This document shows, one piece after another, positions 31,504 through 43,338 of a stretch of DNA of 64,000 nucleotides. A model generated the notes under the pieces. The model was given only the letters and a program-made list of their open reading frames with translations. It had not been told where the DNA came from and searched no databases. Location of the stretch: assembly GCA_024336345.1 (NCBI GenBank), contig JANFOG010000011.1, positions 806,001 through 870,000 of the forward strand, written 5' to 3'. A program made the translations under genes and the position numbers. The stretch comes from Mariannaea sp. PMI_226 (lineage: Eukaryota; Ascomycota; Sordariomycetes; Hypocreales; Nectriaceae). Each line of letters begins with the position of its first letter. Position 1 is the stretch's first letter.

Positions 31504-34270
31504 CTTAACAGTTCTCTTGATATGACAGACTGAAAGTTTAGATGGAAGATGTGTTGTCTTTTTTTTTTCTTATCACAAGTGTGTAATGGATCTTTATTGC
31601 AATGAGGATATCTAATAGCTCCAACCACATTGCATCGTGGGACTTTCATCTTTTATATACTATCGCATCTCAAGGTATTGTCCCCCCTCCCCCTCGGATT
31701 CCGGACACCACAAACAGGCCACCAACTTCATCGAGACCACAACAAAAACCCCTTTACCATTTACCACTATGGCTTCACCTCAGACCTTGTAAACGGTGCA
31801 ATGCTCAACATTCGGCGTCCCGTCATCTCCCGGTTTATGCTCACCACCGTCCCTAAATCTCCCGATCATCAGAGTGGTAAATGGGTTACCTCATCCTTAT
31901 CTCTCTACCTGCCTGCAAAGCTCGGTCTGCTCTTGATACATTCTTCACCTTGCTAACACGCCATATGGGACGACCGGCCTGGGCAGAACGGTCAAACTCA
32001 TCGCTCGAGACAGGCGACACGACTCCACCTAATGCGAGTGAATATCAAGGTGAGATAAACGTCACTATATTTGATGCTTTCTCGGTGAGGCCGTGGGGGG
32101 TCCGATAGTATTTTCTTCCCAATACGTCAGGGGGGGCAAAAGCAAGTTGGCCGTCCAGAAGAAGCCTTGTGTTCCTCCCCCGTGCTTCTGGAACGTGCAT
32201 CTCAACCGTTACCTCATTGCTGCACTCTGAGTGGACCGCATTCTGGTTCCGGCACTCAGGCATTAAGGAGACCGCCACTTCGGCAATACAGCCTGGAATC
32301 AGATTATTTTTCTTCTGTTTATACAACGAGGCACAGAACTTAAACTCCTGAGCAACATCACGCCGGTGGTCGATCATCATATACACAAATACATACAATA
32401 GTGCACTGTAGAAGAAGAGCATATAAGTAAATACGGCCAGTTACCGCAATTTTGCCCATTCCAGGCATGCGGCTCAGCGACCAGGTAAAGGGCCTCAGAG
32501 CCTCGTCGTCTTTTCCAGTACCCTTGCCAACGACTCCATCAAAAGCGGGCCGTGGTGAGATCTTGTTATCGGCAGCTCACCTAGGTCGGCGAATGAGCTA
32601 GAACACCACCAGTGAAGCAGTAGGTAAGTGAGCCGACCTGGGCACAGATGAGTCGGTATGTCCCGTGATTTGTGTTTTTATCGGTGGTTCTCTCACCGAT
32701 GTTGTCGGCTGTTCCGCGTCCGTGTAGGTAAAACACCAGCCCTGTTCAAGAGGTACTTGTTGATCAGTCTGTTGTCACGCAATGATTTTGGACTTCAGTG
32801 TGGTTAGGAAGAGGGCTGTTGAAATGCAGTGGTTTTGATTGGTGCCTTGTAGTTTATCATTGACATCCTCCTACGGACTGAGGATCTTGGGCAGTCTCCC
32901 AAGATGACATAATGCTATTGGCTGCTCAACTCATTTATGTATGTGTAAGGCTAAAACTCCTCCTGCGGATTTTTGTTCAATATCTGTGTTTCTGATCTGC
33001 TGTGCATGTTTGACATTGCCAAGTGGTAGATGGCATGAGCCAACGTTAGCAATGTCGACGACATCAAAACTTCAAGTCGGCATATTTCCTGTCATTCCTA
33101 ACATAATGGTTAGAAGACAATACAGGTAATCATGTGTCTGAGCGTCAGACTAGTCTCATATTTGGGCAAGGATTAGCGAATCGACCGTATTTTCTCCGAG
33201 TAGGGACAGGGTTGTCGGCAAACTATAGGAGACGTAATGTTGAGCCTCATTGATCAACATTTGACCACGTTGACACAATAAATATAATGCTTTGAATACG
33301 CCGACTAGTTTTCATTGAAAATTCACGAAAATCCACAAACCCCAAACTCGAGCATATAAGTAGTTGATATCTCTACGCACTAGATTATTCGGATGGTTCA
33401 AGAACCCAATTTCCCTTTGGCGCTCCAGGGTAGGAGAAAGTCCATCAGCGACCAACTCTACTACAGACTAGATCAACCACGAAGGAAATTCAGGGGGCAT
33501 CCCTGTAAATGTCCTCTCGCCTGTAGGATGCGTATCCTTACTATCGAGCGAGTTGCTTCGTGTTGCACTTTCATCACCTCTGGCTAGGTACTCTTCAATG
33601 CTCACACCTTTCCCTTCGCCAATTTGGGAGAGAAAAAAAAATTGATTATGGATTTCGAAGGAGTAGCGTTTACTTTCAGTCTTTCAACGCCTCATGCTCA
33701 ACCGACGCGACAAGACGCGCGTGGAGAGAGCCACACTCACGAAAACCAGTTCCCTGTTGACATAGTCTCAACCATCTTGGCACCAAGCCTGACTTTAATA
33801 CTGGATTCTGGATACAACGCCTCGACCACTTACTGTATTAATACTATGCTATAATTTGGCTCAACCCCCGAGACAGACTTGACTTGAGTCTATCTAGGAC
33901 CTAAATAAATGATTGGAATACCACACGCTGGGTCTATTGCATGGTGATATGAGGCTTATCAGGACTTCAATTTTACTACAGCAACTGAACCATTTTTTAA
34001 TACAGCTGATTTCCTACTTATTAGATCATATCCGAACGGTCTCGTTGTTGAGAAGCTAGGATATTCAGTCTTATTTATTCCGTTCCCGTCTATCTATAGA
34101 TGTTCATGTTATAGACAAATCGAACAATATCTCGTAAATATTTGACATCATTAGCTTCTTAGGTGAGCATCCTTAGTAAGTTTATCTTCCTCTTCAAAAA
34201 ACAACGGCCACCGACTTTTATAACCCATTCGTCATCTTCTAATGTCAAAAACTCGAAAACACACACCCAT
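31504..34270. other. Intergenic region between ADH start and SDA1 end
   Basis: About 2.8 kb. It contains the ADH promoter (T-run at ~31560-31570 close to the ATG) and the SDA1 3' end. It becomes AT-richer toward 33-34.2 kb. No gene supported. Confidence 0.5.
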
Positions 34271-36589
34271 TTAAGTTCCGTTCTTGCGACGTCCACCATG
34301 TGAACTTCTATCAATATGTCCCCTCAACACCTTCCTGGTCTCAACCAAACTCCTCTTCTGCTTGCTCTTGGCCTTGCCGAGGGTCATCAGGAAGTTCTTC
34401 TTGCGTTGCTTCTCTCTATTGCTCGTGCTCTTACCCGCCGCCTCCTTCTTGGACTTGCGGATCGCCTGTGTGCTCTTGTGCTCCGACCGCTCCGGCCTGC
34501 CCTCCTTGACAAGCTCCATACGCTCCTCCTTAGTCAGTTTTCGCAGGCGGGCGGGCGCTTCAATCTGCTCTGCTGTTAGACCATCATCTCGGTGGCGGTC
34601 CTCCATGGCCTGTTTGCGCTTGCGGCCGCCCAGGGCCTTCTCGACAGAAGAGGACATTCGCAATTCCTGGAGCTTGGCCAAGTCCGCGGGGGTCAAAATA
34701 GTCGTGGTGGCCAGCTTGGAGATGCGTTCAAGCTCCGCCTTTTTCTCCTCCTCATCCTCCTCGTCGTCCTCATCCTCACCAGTCCTTGGTTTCTTCGACG
34801 CCGGTTCATCTTCCTCGTCAGATGAGTGGTAGACATTGACCCACTCGCCCGAATCGCTGCTGTCATCCGAGCCTACCTCCCACTCGTCGGAATCAAGTGC
34901 ATCCTCCTCATCGCTACCTGCATTTTCAGGGAGACCCTTTTCGAGTCGCCTTTTCTTTCGCTCTTCCTCTTTCCACTTCGCCAAAAGCTCAATACCTTCA
35001 ATGCCGCCCACGTCCTCTTCACCAAACTTGCGCTGATGCTGAATGCCACTCTTCAGATTTATCGTGGCATCCTTTCCACGATCGCGCTTGTTCAAAAGCT
35101 CGGCACCAACCTCTCGGTATAGAGAGAGCAAGCCCTTTGCTGCCATCATAACGCCCTTGTCCTTACTCTTTCTGTACTGAACTAGATCTTGCAACAGGGT
35201 GTCCGTCATTGCCAGCGGTTGACGTGCGCAGATCTCTCGAATAGAATTGAGACCAGCAGCAGCAACTTCAGCGGCGGCGGCTTCTGACACAAACTCATTT
35301 GCAATCTTCTGAATGAGAGGTTCAAGAGCATCTGGAGGCACGAGATTGTGAACTCCCTGAGCCAAGGAAGCCAAGAATGATGTGACGGATTGTTGACGCG
35401 GGGTAAGAAACTTGATAAACCACGAGTAGAGCGACACAATTGTCAGCTGGTGTAGACCAACTAGTCGAGTAACCAACTGGAGCACCAATAACTTGGTGTC
35501 GAGCGATAACTTTGACTTGGTGTTTTGTAGGTGTTTCGAGAAAAGTTGCTCTGCAAAGTCTTGAGGGTCGTGAAGAAGATGTAGAGCGGAGAAATTTAGG
35601 GGATGTGGCTTGCTCTTTTTACGTTCTGCTCGCTTCACCTTGTCGACGGCATTCTTATATGTCTTCTTCTGCTTCTTGCTCTTTTTGTTGATACCGATTT
35701 GATGTCTAATCTTGCTCAGATCGATTTCTTCGTCACTGCTCTCGTCTTCGACGTCTTCTCGCTCTTGATCTCCACCAAGGAAGAAACGCACGGCACCGAT
35801 GACAACCTTTTCGTTCTCGGACAAACAAGCCTCCTTCATGACATCAACGGGCTTTGCGTCAGTCCAGAACTGGCGCTTCCACATCTCACGAGTCAGCTTA
35901 ATGGCCCAAATTGCGCGTGGCGATGTTCGATCGGCAGTGATGAGGTTGTAAAGGACAGTCTGGACGGTGCGATTGAGAGGGTGGTTGATGGACTTGGTAT
36001 TGGAGTTGCGCAAGTCGCTAAGAATCTTCTGAAAGAGGAGAGATCGAAGACTTTTGCTCTGTGAAGAAACGAGAATGGGAAAGAGGGTGGTGAGGACGGC
36101 CGTTGAGTCGATGATGTCCTTGCGCCTTAGGATCAACAAGCTTCCGACGATCTTTTCTCGTAATTCGGGGTGAAGGACGACATGGTGTTGGGTTAAGATG
36201 GCACCGAGATCGCTTGAAAAGGACTCTGTCTCTTCCTTGTAGCATTCGGCGACATGGGCAATTAGGTCAATGATGTTGTGGAAAGACTCGACGGTTTCGG
36301 AGGATGCGGTGGATGGGGACACCAAGAATATTTCGCGTTGGGACTCATATTGCTCCCACTGCTTGAGAAAATCATCCTTGTAAGATCTGGTCACAATATT
36401 AGCGATAGCTGTGGAAAAAACGAGGGCTGGGCGTCGTACTTGGGGTCGCGATGGATTTTCTGTTGAAGACTCGCGCTATAGAAATTTGTTAGTTATGTCG
36501 ACCGAGATTTAACTGGTAAGAATTTTTTTTTTCAAATCATACAAATCCGCATCGATCTTCTCGAGCGCCGCGACCTTTCGTTTCGGCAT
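34271..36589 (-). CDS. SDA1: SDA1 family protein, 60S ribosome biogenesis/export
   Basis: Exons 36543-36589 (47 bp), 36440-36475 (36 bp) and 34271-36386 give 732 residues in frame. The first small exon encodes MPKRKVAALEKIDADF and the mini-exon ASLQQKIHRDP, exactly the start expected for Sda1, followed by KSYKDDFLKQWEQYESQ. Known role in yeast: nucleolar/nuclear factor needed for late pre-60S maturation and export, with an actin/cell-cycle phenotype that named it. Visible features are an alpha-helical NUC130/SDA1 N-terminal domain, lysine-rich patches (KKSKKQKK around residue 240), an acidic run (EDEDDEEDEEEKK) and a strongly basic C-terminal tail ending GRRKNGT, likely for nucleolar targeting or RNA binding. 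Both introns are short (54 and 64 bp). A palindromic set of GATA sites sits ~136-168 bp upstream of the ATG. Housekeeping gene, high certainty. Confidence 0.95.
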
Positions 36590-37503
36590 GACGACGACTC
36601 GATTGCTATAATTCGATCGGTCAGGATGGTTGGTCTTTGAAGTTCTGATGACTAGTGGGGGACTGCTTGCGAAGAAGAAATTTTGGATCCAAGAACATCC
36701 AAAAAAAAAATCCCAGGCTGGTAATCGATAAGATAAGGTACGTACTTATCTTATCGACCACGCCTTTTGCCTTCCAATTGTCAGCGCTATACTGGAGGCA
36801 ACTATTCATTGACTGCTTAATGATTCACGAAGTTCTCTATTATTGACAAGATTCTATAATTTTATCTTTATTCAAGTCTATGTATAGAATCGTGGAATCT
36901 ACGATTCGTAGAGAATACAGGACCGAGGCTGCATAGCGGGCTGGGTGAAATTTGCATCCTCCATTATTTCTCAAATGGACATAAACAAGAGCGATTGGAC
37001 TACGTATATTCAGACAAGTCCTCGGCGTCACATTGCTAGGTAACTCATTGAAAACCCTGCACACCTAGTTTATGATTATTGACCATCTTCATGATAGTGG
37101 CGTTCAGGAATCACATCAAGGTGTGTTACATCTCATCGACTCCATTTGCAGAAACCAAATTCAGTAAGAATCTCAAGTCTATGATTGATTTTTTCAAACG
37201 CATAAAAAAATGGACTATTATACAACCCTTAAGCGGGGATGCCAACCCGTCTGCCCACTCTATGGCTTCTATCACAGGCAAACAACTTGGAAGACGACAC
37301 ACCCGTCCCCAAAGAAACCCCAAAAGGTCATCGATGCCAGACCATCTGGATTGTCTAGACTGCCCCGCGAGCCGTATCACTGCCCGCTTCTATATGCACA
37401 CACAAGTAGCAACGCGCACAGGCCCAGCTCTTGGGCACCGTTCGTCACGGCTCTTAGGAACCATTCTTCTCCCCCCACCAGATTACTTTAACTTGGGAAT
37501 AAT
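36590..37503. other. Intergenic region: SDA1 promoter and phosphate-carrier 3' end
   Basis: About 0.9 kb. It contains the GATA palindrome at 36725-36757, an A-run near 36701 and otherwise no recognisable feature. No gene supported. Confidence 0.5.
36725..36757. promoter_or_regulatory. Palindromic quadruple GATA-factor site upstream of SDA1
   Basis: Two 13-bp arms, TCGATAAGATAAG and CTTATCTTATCGA, are perfect inverse complements around the 7-bp centre GTACGTA. Each arm holds two overlapping GATAAG sites, giving four GATA-factor (AreA/NreB/SreA-type) sites on the two strands. It lies about 136-168 bp upstream of the SDA1 start. Binding is inferred from the motif; the DNA structure is seen directly. 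Confidence 0.65.
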
Positions 37504-38732
37504 TTAAGCAGCAATCTCAACACCGCCGACGGCGCCGAGCATGCGCTTCACGTCACCTGCATTATGTTAGCGTTTGGCGTCGTACATGTGGACCGAGGTG
37601 AATAAACTTACCATAGATGGCAAACTGTCCGGCAGTAAGGGTACCGACCATGAAGAGACGGGCACCAATACCGGAGTAGGAGCCACGAAGGCCGAGCTCC
37701 TTACCGATCTTGATGAGACGAGAAGTGGTGCCCTCACCGGGGAGACCCTTGGTCTTGTTGATCTTGGAGAGCATAGTGTCGGCGGGCTGGGAGACAAGGG
37801 CGGCGGCGAAACCAGCAATCAGACCAGAGCCCAGGTTGACGGTGGTCTGCATACCCTGGGAGAGATCCTTCTTGGGGAACTGGCGGTAGACGGCCTCAGC
37901 AACCTTCTCGTAGACAACGAACTTGGCCATGGTGTAGGGGATCCTGATCATGATTAGCAATGATTTCATTATGTGACGAAATTAGTATTATGGTAACTCA
38001 CTGCTTGAAGAGGATGGGACCGAAACCAGCGTAGAAAGCACCGATACCCTCGTTCTTGAGCATCTTGCTGAAACCACCGATGAGACCGCTGGCGTAGGTG
38101 GGCTCAGAGACGAGACGAATACGGGTAGCCTCAAGAGGGCAGAGGGCGATATCGGCGAAGAACTCAGCACAGGCGGAAGAGGCGAGGTAGACAGCGGTAC
38201 GGTTCTGGGAGGCGGTCTCGTATCCAAGCTTGTCAATGCACTGCTGCTTGAAGAACTCGTAACCACCGAACTTGAAGGCTCCCTGGAGGAAGTAACCGGC
38301 GAAGGTAGGGCCGACACCAGTCAGGAGGGCACCAGCACCCTCATTCTGGATGACCTGGCGGAAGCCACCGATAAGACCACGGTTGTAGGTGACGGGGTCG
38401 AGCTGGATACGGGTCTTGACGCTATATATAGGCACTCACGATTAGCATTTTGTGTGCTTTTTGCCATTTTTGGTGTTTTGCGCCCTTATCTGCCCTTTGC
38501 CGAAACTCTTGCGAGATGCCATTTTCAGGCCAGGCACCAGACAGCAGGGCAATTGTACCCGCGGCAATTGAAGATGGATGGGTCGCAGAAGACGGGATAG
38601 GACCTACACATCAACGGGAGTAAGACCACCGTGGGTGACGGAGCAGCACACGGCACCGGCGAGGGCAAATCGCGAGTACAGGGCGAGGCCGGACAGCTTC
38701 TCGGGCTGGGCAGTCTGGGCAGCGGCAGCCAT
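37504..38732 (-). CDS. MIR1: Mitochondrial phosphate carrier (SLC25/Mir1-type)
   Basis: Exons 38608-38732, 38002-38421, 37612-37943 and 37504-37556 give 309 residues, the usual length. It is an inner-membrane six-helix carrier importing phosphate with H+ for ATP synthesis. The three repeats show the signature Px(D/E)xx(K/R): PVDVVK (split by intron 1), PLEATR and QPADTMLSK. The N-terminal [29 protein letters not shown] and later [12 protein letters not shown] are typical of phosphate carriers, not other SLC25 members. Intron 1 is 186 bp (donor GTAGGT, acceptor TATATAG), intron 2 is 58 bp (donor GTGAGT, acceptor ATCAG), intron 3 is 55 bp (donor GTAAGT, acceptor TGCAG). Orthology to yeast Mir1 versus the paralogue Pic2 is not resolved from sequence alone. 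Codon use is strongly C-ending, as expected for a highly expressed gene. Confidence 0.94.
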
Positions 38733-41700
38733 TGTGAAGGAGGAGATAGTCGATTGAGACAAAGGACTGAGTGGAGGGAGGTCCGAACTGAGGGGATTCG
38801 GACTGGGGTGGTGACGAAGGTGGTCGTGAAGTGGTTGAAGGGAAAGGAAAGGAAGGGGAAAAAGAGAAAAAAAAAAGTTTCAGATTGCCCAAGGTGAGTT
38901 CTTTTCCTACTTGGGAGGGAGGGGCGGTCCCGGGCCAGTTTGCCAGTTTGCCAGGGAAAAAAAATAATGGCTCCTTGGCCTTTGATGGGTCGGAAATAGT
39001 CGGATAATCCGGCGCCGACCCGTCGCACGGACCGGGCCAAGGGGTGCTTTGAGTGCGAGCACTGGGCTGGACGTTGGAAGTTAGTGAGGCAAAAGCCAGC
39101 TAAGCCAGCTAAGACCAGCGCCGACCAACCCCTGGCAGCAAGATTCGCACACACTGTACAGAGGTCAAGGGCAGTACCTTGATAGGCTACGCTAGCACTG
39201 TCCTCGAAACCACGCAGCACAAGCAACGGGACGGAAGCGCCGCCCGGTATGGGGCCTCTGGGGGCGAGATCAAGATGCTGGCGGAGTATATGAACCCGGC
39301 TCTACTCCGCAATACCGCTTTTCTTTTTCGTGCTGCTGCCTTTGGGAGGCATCTCACTGGCTGGGCTAGAGGATGATACGAATGTCCATCCATATGAGGC
39401 TACCTATAGTCAAATCAAGGTGTCCAAAGGCCGCTTCAGATCCCTCATCTCAATATCTGGACCGTGCTTGGCGTTGGAATGTCATCCAGGTTTGACTACC
39501 CATGTTCCGTCACGCTGATGACCTACCATAATAGAAGGGAACAAAATGGCGGTCACTTGTATTACTGTTGTAGCTGCGGCAATTCTCTCCATCCATCTAT
39601 CAATCCTTTCGGGCTTCTCAACGACGCCGGCCTTATTTATCCCTTTATAGGGGCGTGAGGATCTATGGCTACCTCTTGACTATAACAACGTCGTTGTTGA
39701 TATTGGCACAAAGGGCTCTTCCAAGACATGGCATAATTGCCGTGTTTTACCAGCACAACCTTCACATATTTAACCATTATCTGCTTTATTGATCAAATCC
39801 ACAAAAGTTCACTCCGTACATCCAACAGAGATGTTCTAGTTGCAGTGAGCCGGGAATTTCCTCGGCAAGGGCCCACCATTCACCAACCGAACCTTATAAA
39901 CGTGCCTCTCTGGTTGGCTGCTTTATTTTTCTAGGTCGCCACGGCGGCAATTAATAGCTCGTCACAGTGTGCACTCCGGCCGGAATTAATCTTTTCTCGG
40001 CTTCTCTCCGATTTGCATTGTGACCAGGCACCTCCTTATCTGGCTTTCTGAGCGGCATACAGCGAGCAGCATAACCCCGTTATCGAGGGAACATTGAACC
40101 TGTCCGTGGATAAATTGGGCTGACCAGAGCCTCTCTGATGGTGATGAACATGACCCAATCTGGAGCAGCATGTAATAATGAAGACCCCTTACAACAATGC
40201 AACCCACCCAACACCCCGCCAATCTCAGATCAACATCTTCCAGCCCTTGCAGCTTGCTTCCAATTGACCAAACAGAAAGGCCGTTCGAGCGATACTGTCG
40301 GGCAAAACCCTTGCTCATCATGACAAGTCATTCACACACCTAATCTGTACATAGCAGATTGATCTGCGGGAGATCTGCAACAGCCGCAATTGACATTGTC
40401 CAGCCTCGCATCAGTCACCAATGCCTCATTCTCCTCGTTAAATGTTGAGCCATTGCTTGATGTACAATATTATCGCGTGCCGCCGCTTTATTTGATATGT
40501 GTTGTGCTAGTATGTTTACATATTCTCCACCGACAGGAGCCCACTGATGGTATTCGAGCAATCCATGTATGTGTACTCAGGTGTTTTTTTTTTTGTATTC
40601 ACACATGTACAAAAACCAAGGACAACATCTCCGGTTAGCCGATTACCTTGAGCTGCGGTAAAAGCCCTTGGGGTTACATGGGATTTTGGCCTCTCTGGGT
40701 GATGGTCTCTGGTCCTAGATCTGCACTGATATTGAGAAAATTGCCAAATAGAGGTGGTGGCTAAATGTTGCAATATCGATATGTAACCTTCTGGTCCACA
40801 GAGCTTATACCTTGGCTGCATACCTACTTAAAGACAGAGACCCCGTGGCTGAATGCCACTCAGCCCATTGACAACCGAGTATGTGGGAATGTCAGACGGC
40901 AAGGAGCCGCTAGCTGTGCCGATAGGCTTACAACGAAGCTTGCAAACACGAAAGTTATTTCTCGAGTGTGTTCGGGGTAACCGTTGTCCTAACGGGAGCA
41001 TAAATACTAGCGCAGTGTCCCCAAACTTTCTGCAAGGAAATTAAGATTCCTAGCGAGGCAGACAAGATTGCCCGGTTACCTTTTGATTGGAGGTGGTAAC
41101 AATGCCCATTTTTCTAGAACTGTTCTCTGATATTGGTTAAATTGACTACGCTCCAACAATGGAAACGGGTTTTGTCTTCCTTAAAAGGTAATATAATAAG
41201 GTATTCTTGTTTTATTTAAAGTTCCAGCTATCCTTTATATGTGTATATATTACATATCTTGTGTCTATGGTCAGAGTGGAACCGGACCGTAAGCGGCGAT
41301 GTTTAACTGTTTCTTTGTTTTAACTACGGGCCATGAAGTAGGTTCGACAGTAACTTGCCCAAATGGCACATTCTGTTGGAGCTACTGTACATGGGTAAAA
41401 CATTTATCTTAGAAACATAGCTGTTGTTCCAACATGGAGCTCGAGACGCGCAGCGCGTGTGTGGAAATATGTACTCCACGGTGGGAATTAGGTCGGTATG
41501 ACCACTAAGTTTCTTTAGCACCAAAAGTGTAATTATTATCCTTCTGCATTTCACGAAAATCGGTAGTTTTCATGTCGAGGCAGCTGATGGAAATGTAGTT
41601 GTTGGGACTTGTACAGTACGCACCTATCTAGATGGACTTTGACAAAAAGTCATAGAGAAACATGTCAGTGGCCGATACTGTCAGAAGACTCTCATTTTTG

Positions 41701-43050
41701 CATCGTATTCGTGCCACTTCAGTTAGTTTTTGAGTAGATGATATTATTGCGACAGCTGTTCGTTTGACATCATTTCTATTGCTACTTAAAGATGCACATG
41801 TTAAAAGACTTCCATTAGCGGCCGTGAAGTTGACCAACTCAGTCAGTTCAAACGGTTGTTGGTGATGGACCGTAAGGAATAGGCTATTAAAGAATAGACA
41901 TCTGGCCGAAACCACTGGCCTATGATTGAATGAGAGTTTGGCGAGCCTCATTATCATAACCTACTCTATCTCATCCAAGATCTCATCCAAGATGACCTTC
42001 TGTTATTGTAGTTTAGTGGATGCTGTACTGATGAGGGCAGCCGCGTAGTTCAAAAGGCCTCCCATAGACACAGACACAGACACAGCCCCGTGGGGTAGGC
42101 CAACCACCATCCTACGTGTGTATATTGCAACGCTAGGTACCGTTATAACTTAATTGGCAACAATTGAGTATAGGGAGCTATCAATAGTTGGTGGGTTTCG
42201 TCGACAATCCGGATGAGGAAAAGGCATGCCAACTTGGGCCATAACGGCCCCCAACAGCGGGGGTGCCCATGAGATATAGTAACTATATAGTAAGCCGTGA
42301 CCCGCGATTTTTTTGCCACTGCTGCGGATGCTTTGCAAGGAATGGAAACCACGTTTTGGGGCCCCTGTATCTTGAAAAACGAGCTTGCCGTTTGTGACAC
42401 TCGCCACCATCGAGGTTGTACTTCGTAGGCCTCGCCGTTGCGGCTTTTGGGCTAGGCGACAGCCGTGGGGTATTAGCCTGATTGAAGTGGCATATGCGGA
42501 TGTTGCCCAGAACGCTGTCCCTCCCACTAAGGCTGATGTCAGGATTTAGGGTACTGAATGGATAGAAATCAACATATTTGATGGCCATCGGATCTTGGCT
42601 GGCGATATTTCGGCCGGCATACGCGATCATCGTGCCAGTATATGTGCGGAATTAGGGAACAGCTCGGACACTCGCTTCACAGGATGGGCAGTATGTGTGG
42701 TATGAGAGATGAGAGAGGAATATGAATTTTAGAGTACAACAGGTTTTGAAAGTAGAATGAATAGCCTTCTCGTAAGGGTGGATGAAAATAAAGGATGACT
42801 AAATAAAAAGATTTTTGGCTTCAAGAAGAAGAAATGAAGAAAAAGAGGAAGAAAGAAAAAAAAAACTGCCAAACTCCATCGCTTGCCTGACCCTTGTAAT
42901 CCAATAACTAGAATACACCATCGCTGTGCACCTGTAAGTCGAATGAACCCACGTCCAATACGCCTCGAAAATCAGACCAGACATGCTTTAAAAGTAAAAA
43001 TGGATGGAAGCTGAATGGAATACAGTCGCAGCCATCGGTAGGATGACTTC
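38733..43050. other. Intergenic region, about 4.3 kb
   Basis: The first ~300 bp is the C/T-rich (minus strand) promoter of the phosphate carrier. The rest has only short open frames without coding character. Local oddities: a 12-bp tandem duplication ATCTCATCCAAG near 41968-41991 and a short CACAGA triplication near 42069. Two overlapping minus-strand frames at 42.15-42.63 kb could be gene debris but match nothing I know. Confidence 0.45.
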
Positions 43051-43338
43051 TCACTTATCTCCAGCCTGGCGAAACTTCTTATCCCAAGCTTCCACATAAT
43101 CCAGCGATTGAAGATAGCCTCTTTCAGTTTTGGTTCCCGTAGCGTAGAATTGCTCGGTGGGGTTGATTGTTGTGGCCCAAGTGTTCAAATTGGCCTTACT
43201 TTGACCCGTGGGATAGAAAGTTGATGATGAAGAATTCGATGAAACCCCCATGGAATAAGCGATGGAGGAAGAGGAGGAATTGGAGGTGGTGGAATTTCCA
43301 GTTGAACCAGAAGTATATTGTTTGGTGGACTCGGACAT
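43051..43338 (-). CDS. Small Ser/Thr-rich hypothetical protein
   Basis: Uninterrupted 95-residue frame starting at the first ATG (43338). The frame is open upstream but only from a TTG, so that extension is not a likely start. The first ~45 residues are Ser/Asn/Thr-rich (NSTTSNSSSSS), probably disordered. The C-terminal ~45 residues (NPTEQFYATGTKTERGYLQSLDYVEAWDKKFRQAGDK, quoted here as its key elements NPTEQF, GYLQSLDYV and WDKKFRQ) look like a folded or conserved short motif. No signal peptide, membrane segment or known domain. Upstream DNA on the gene's strand has tandem AACC/CCAA units. The composition and the sharply different C-terminal half argue for a real gene, but no function can be given. 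Confidence 0.5.
   Translation of the reverse strand: MSESTKQYTSGSTGNSTTSNSSSSSIAYSMGVSSNSSSSTFYPTGQSKANLNTWATTINPTEQFYATGTKTERGYLQSLDYVEAWDKKFRQAGDK

Noticed and set aside
42143..42630. Overlapping minus-strand frames suggesting a decayed gene
   Set aside because: Frames shift without splice signals and match no family that I recognise; debris of a gene is possible but not supportable.
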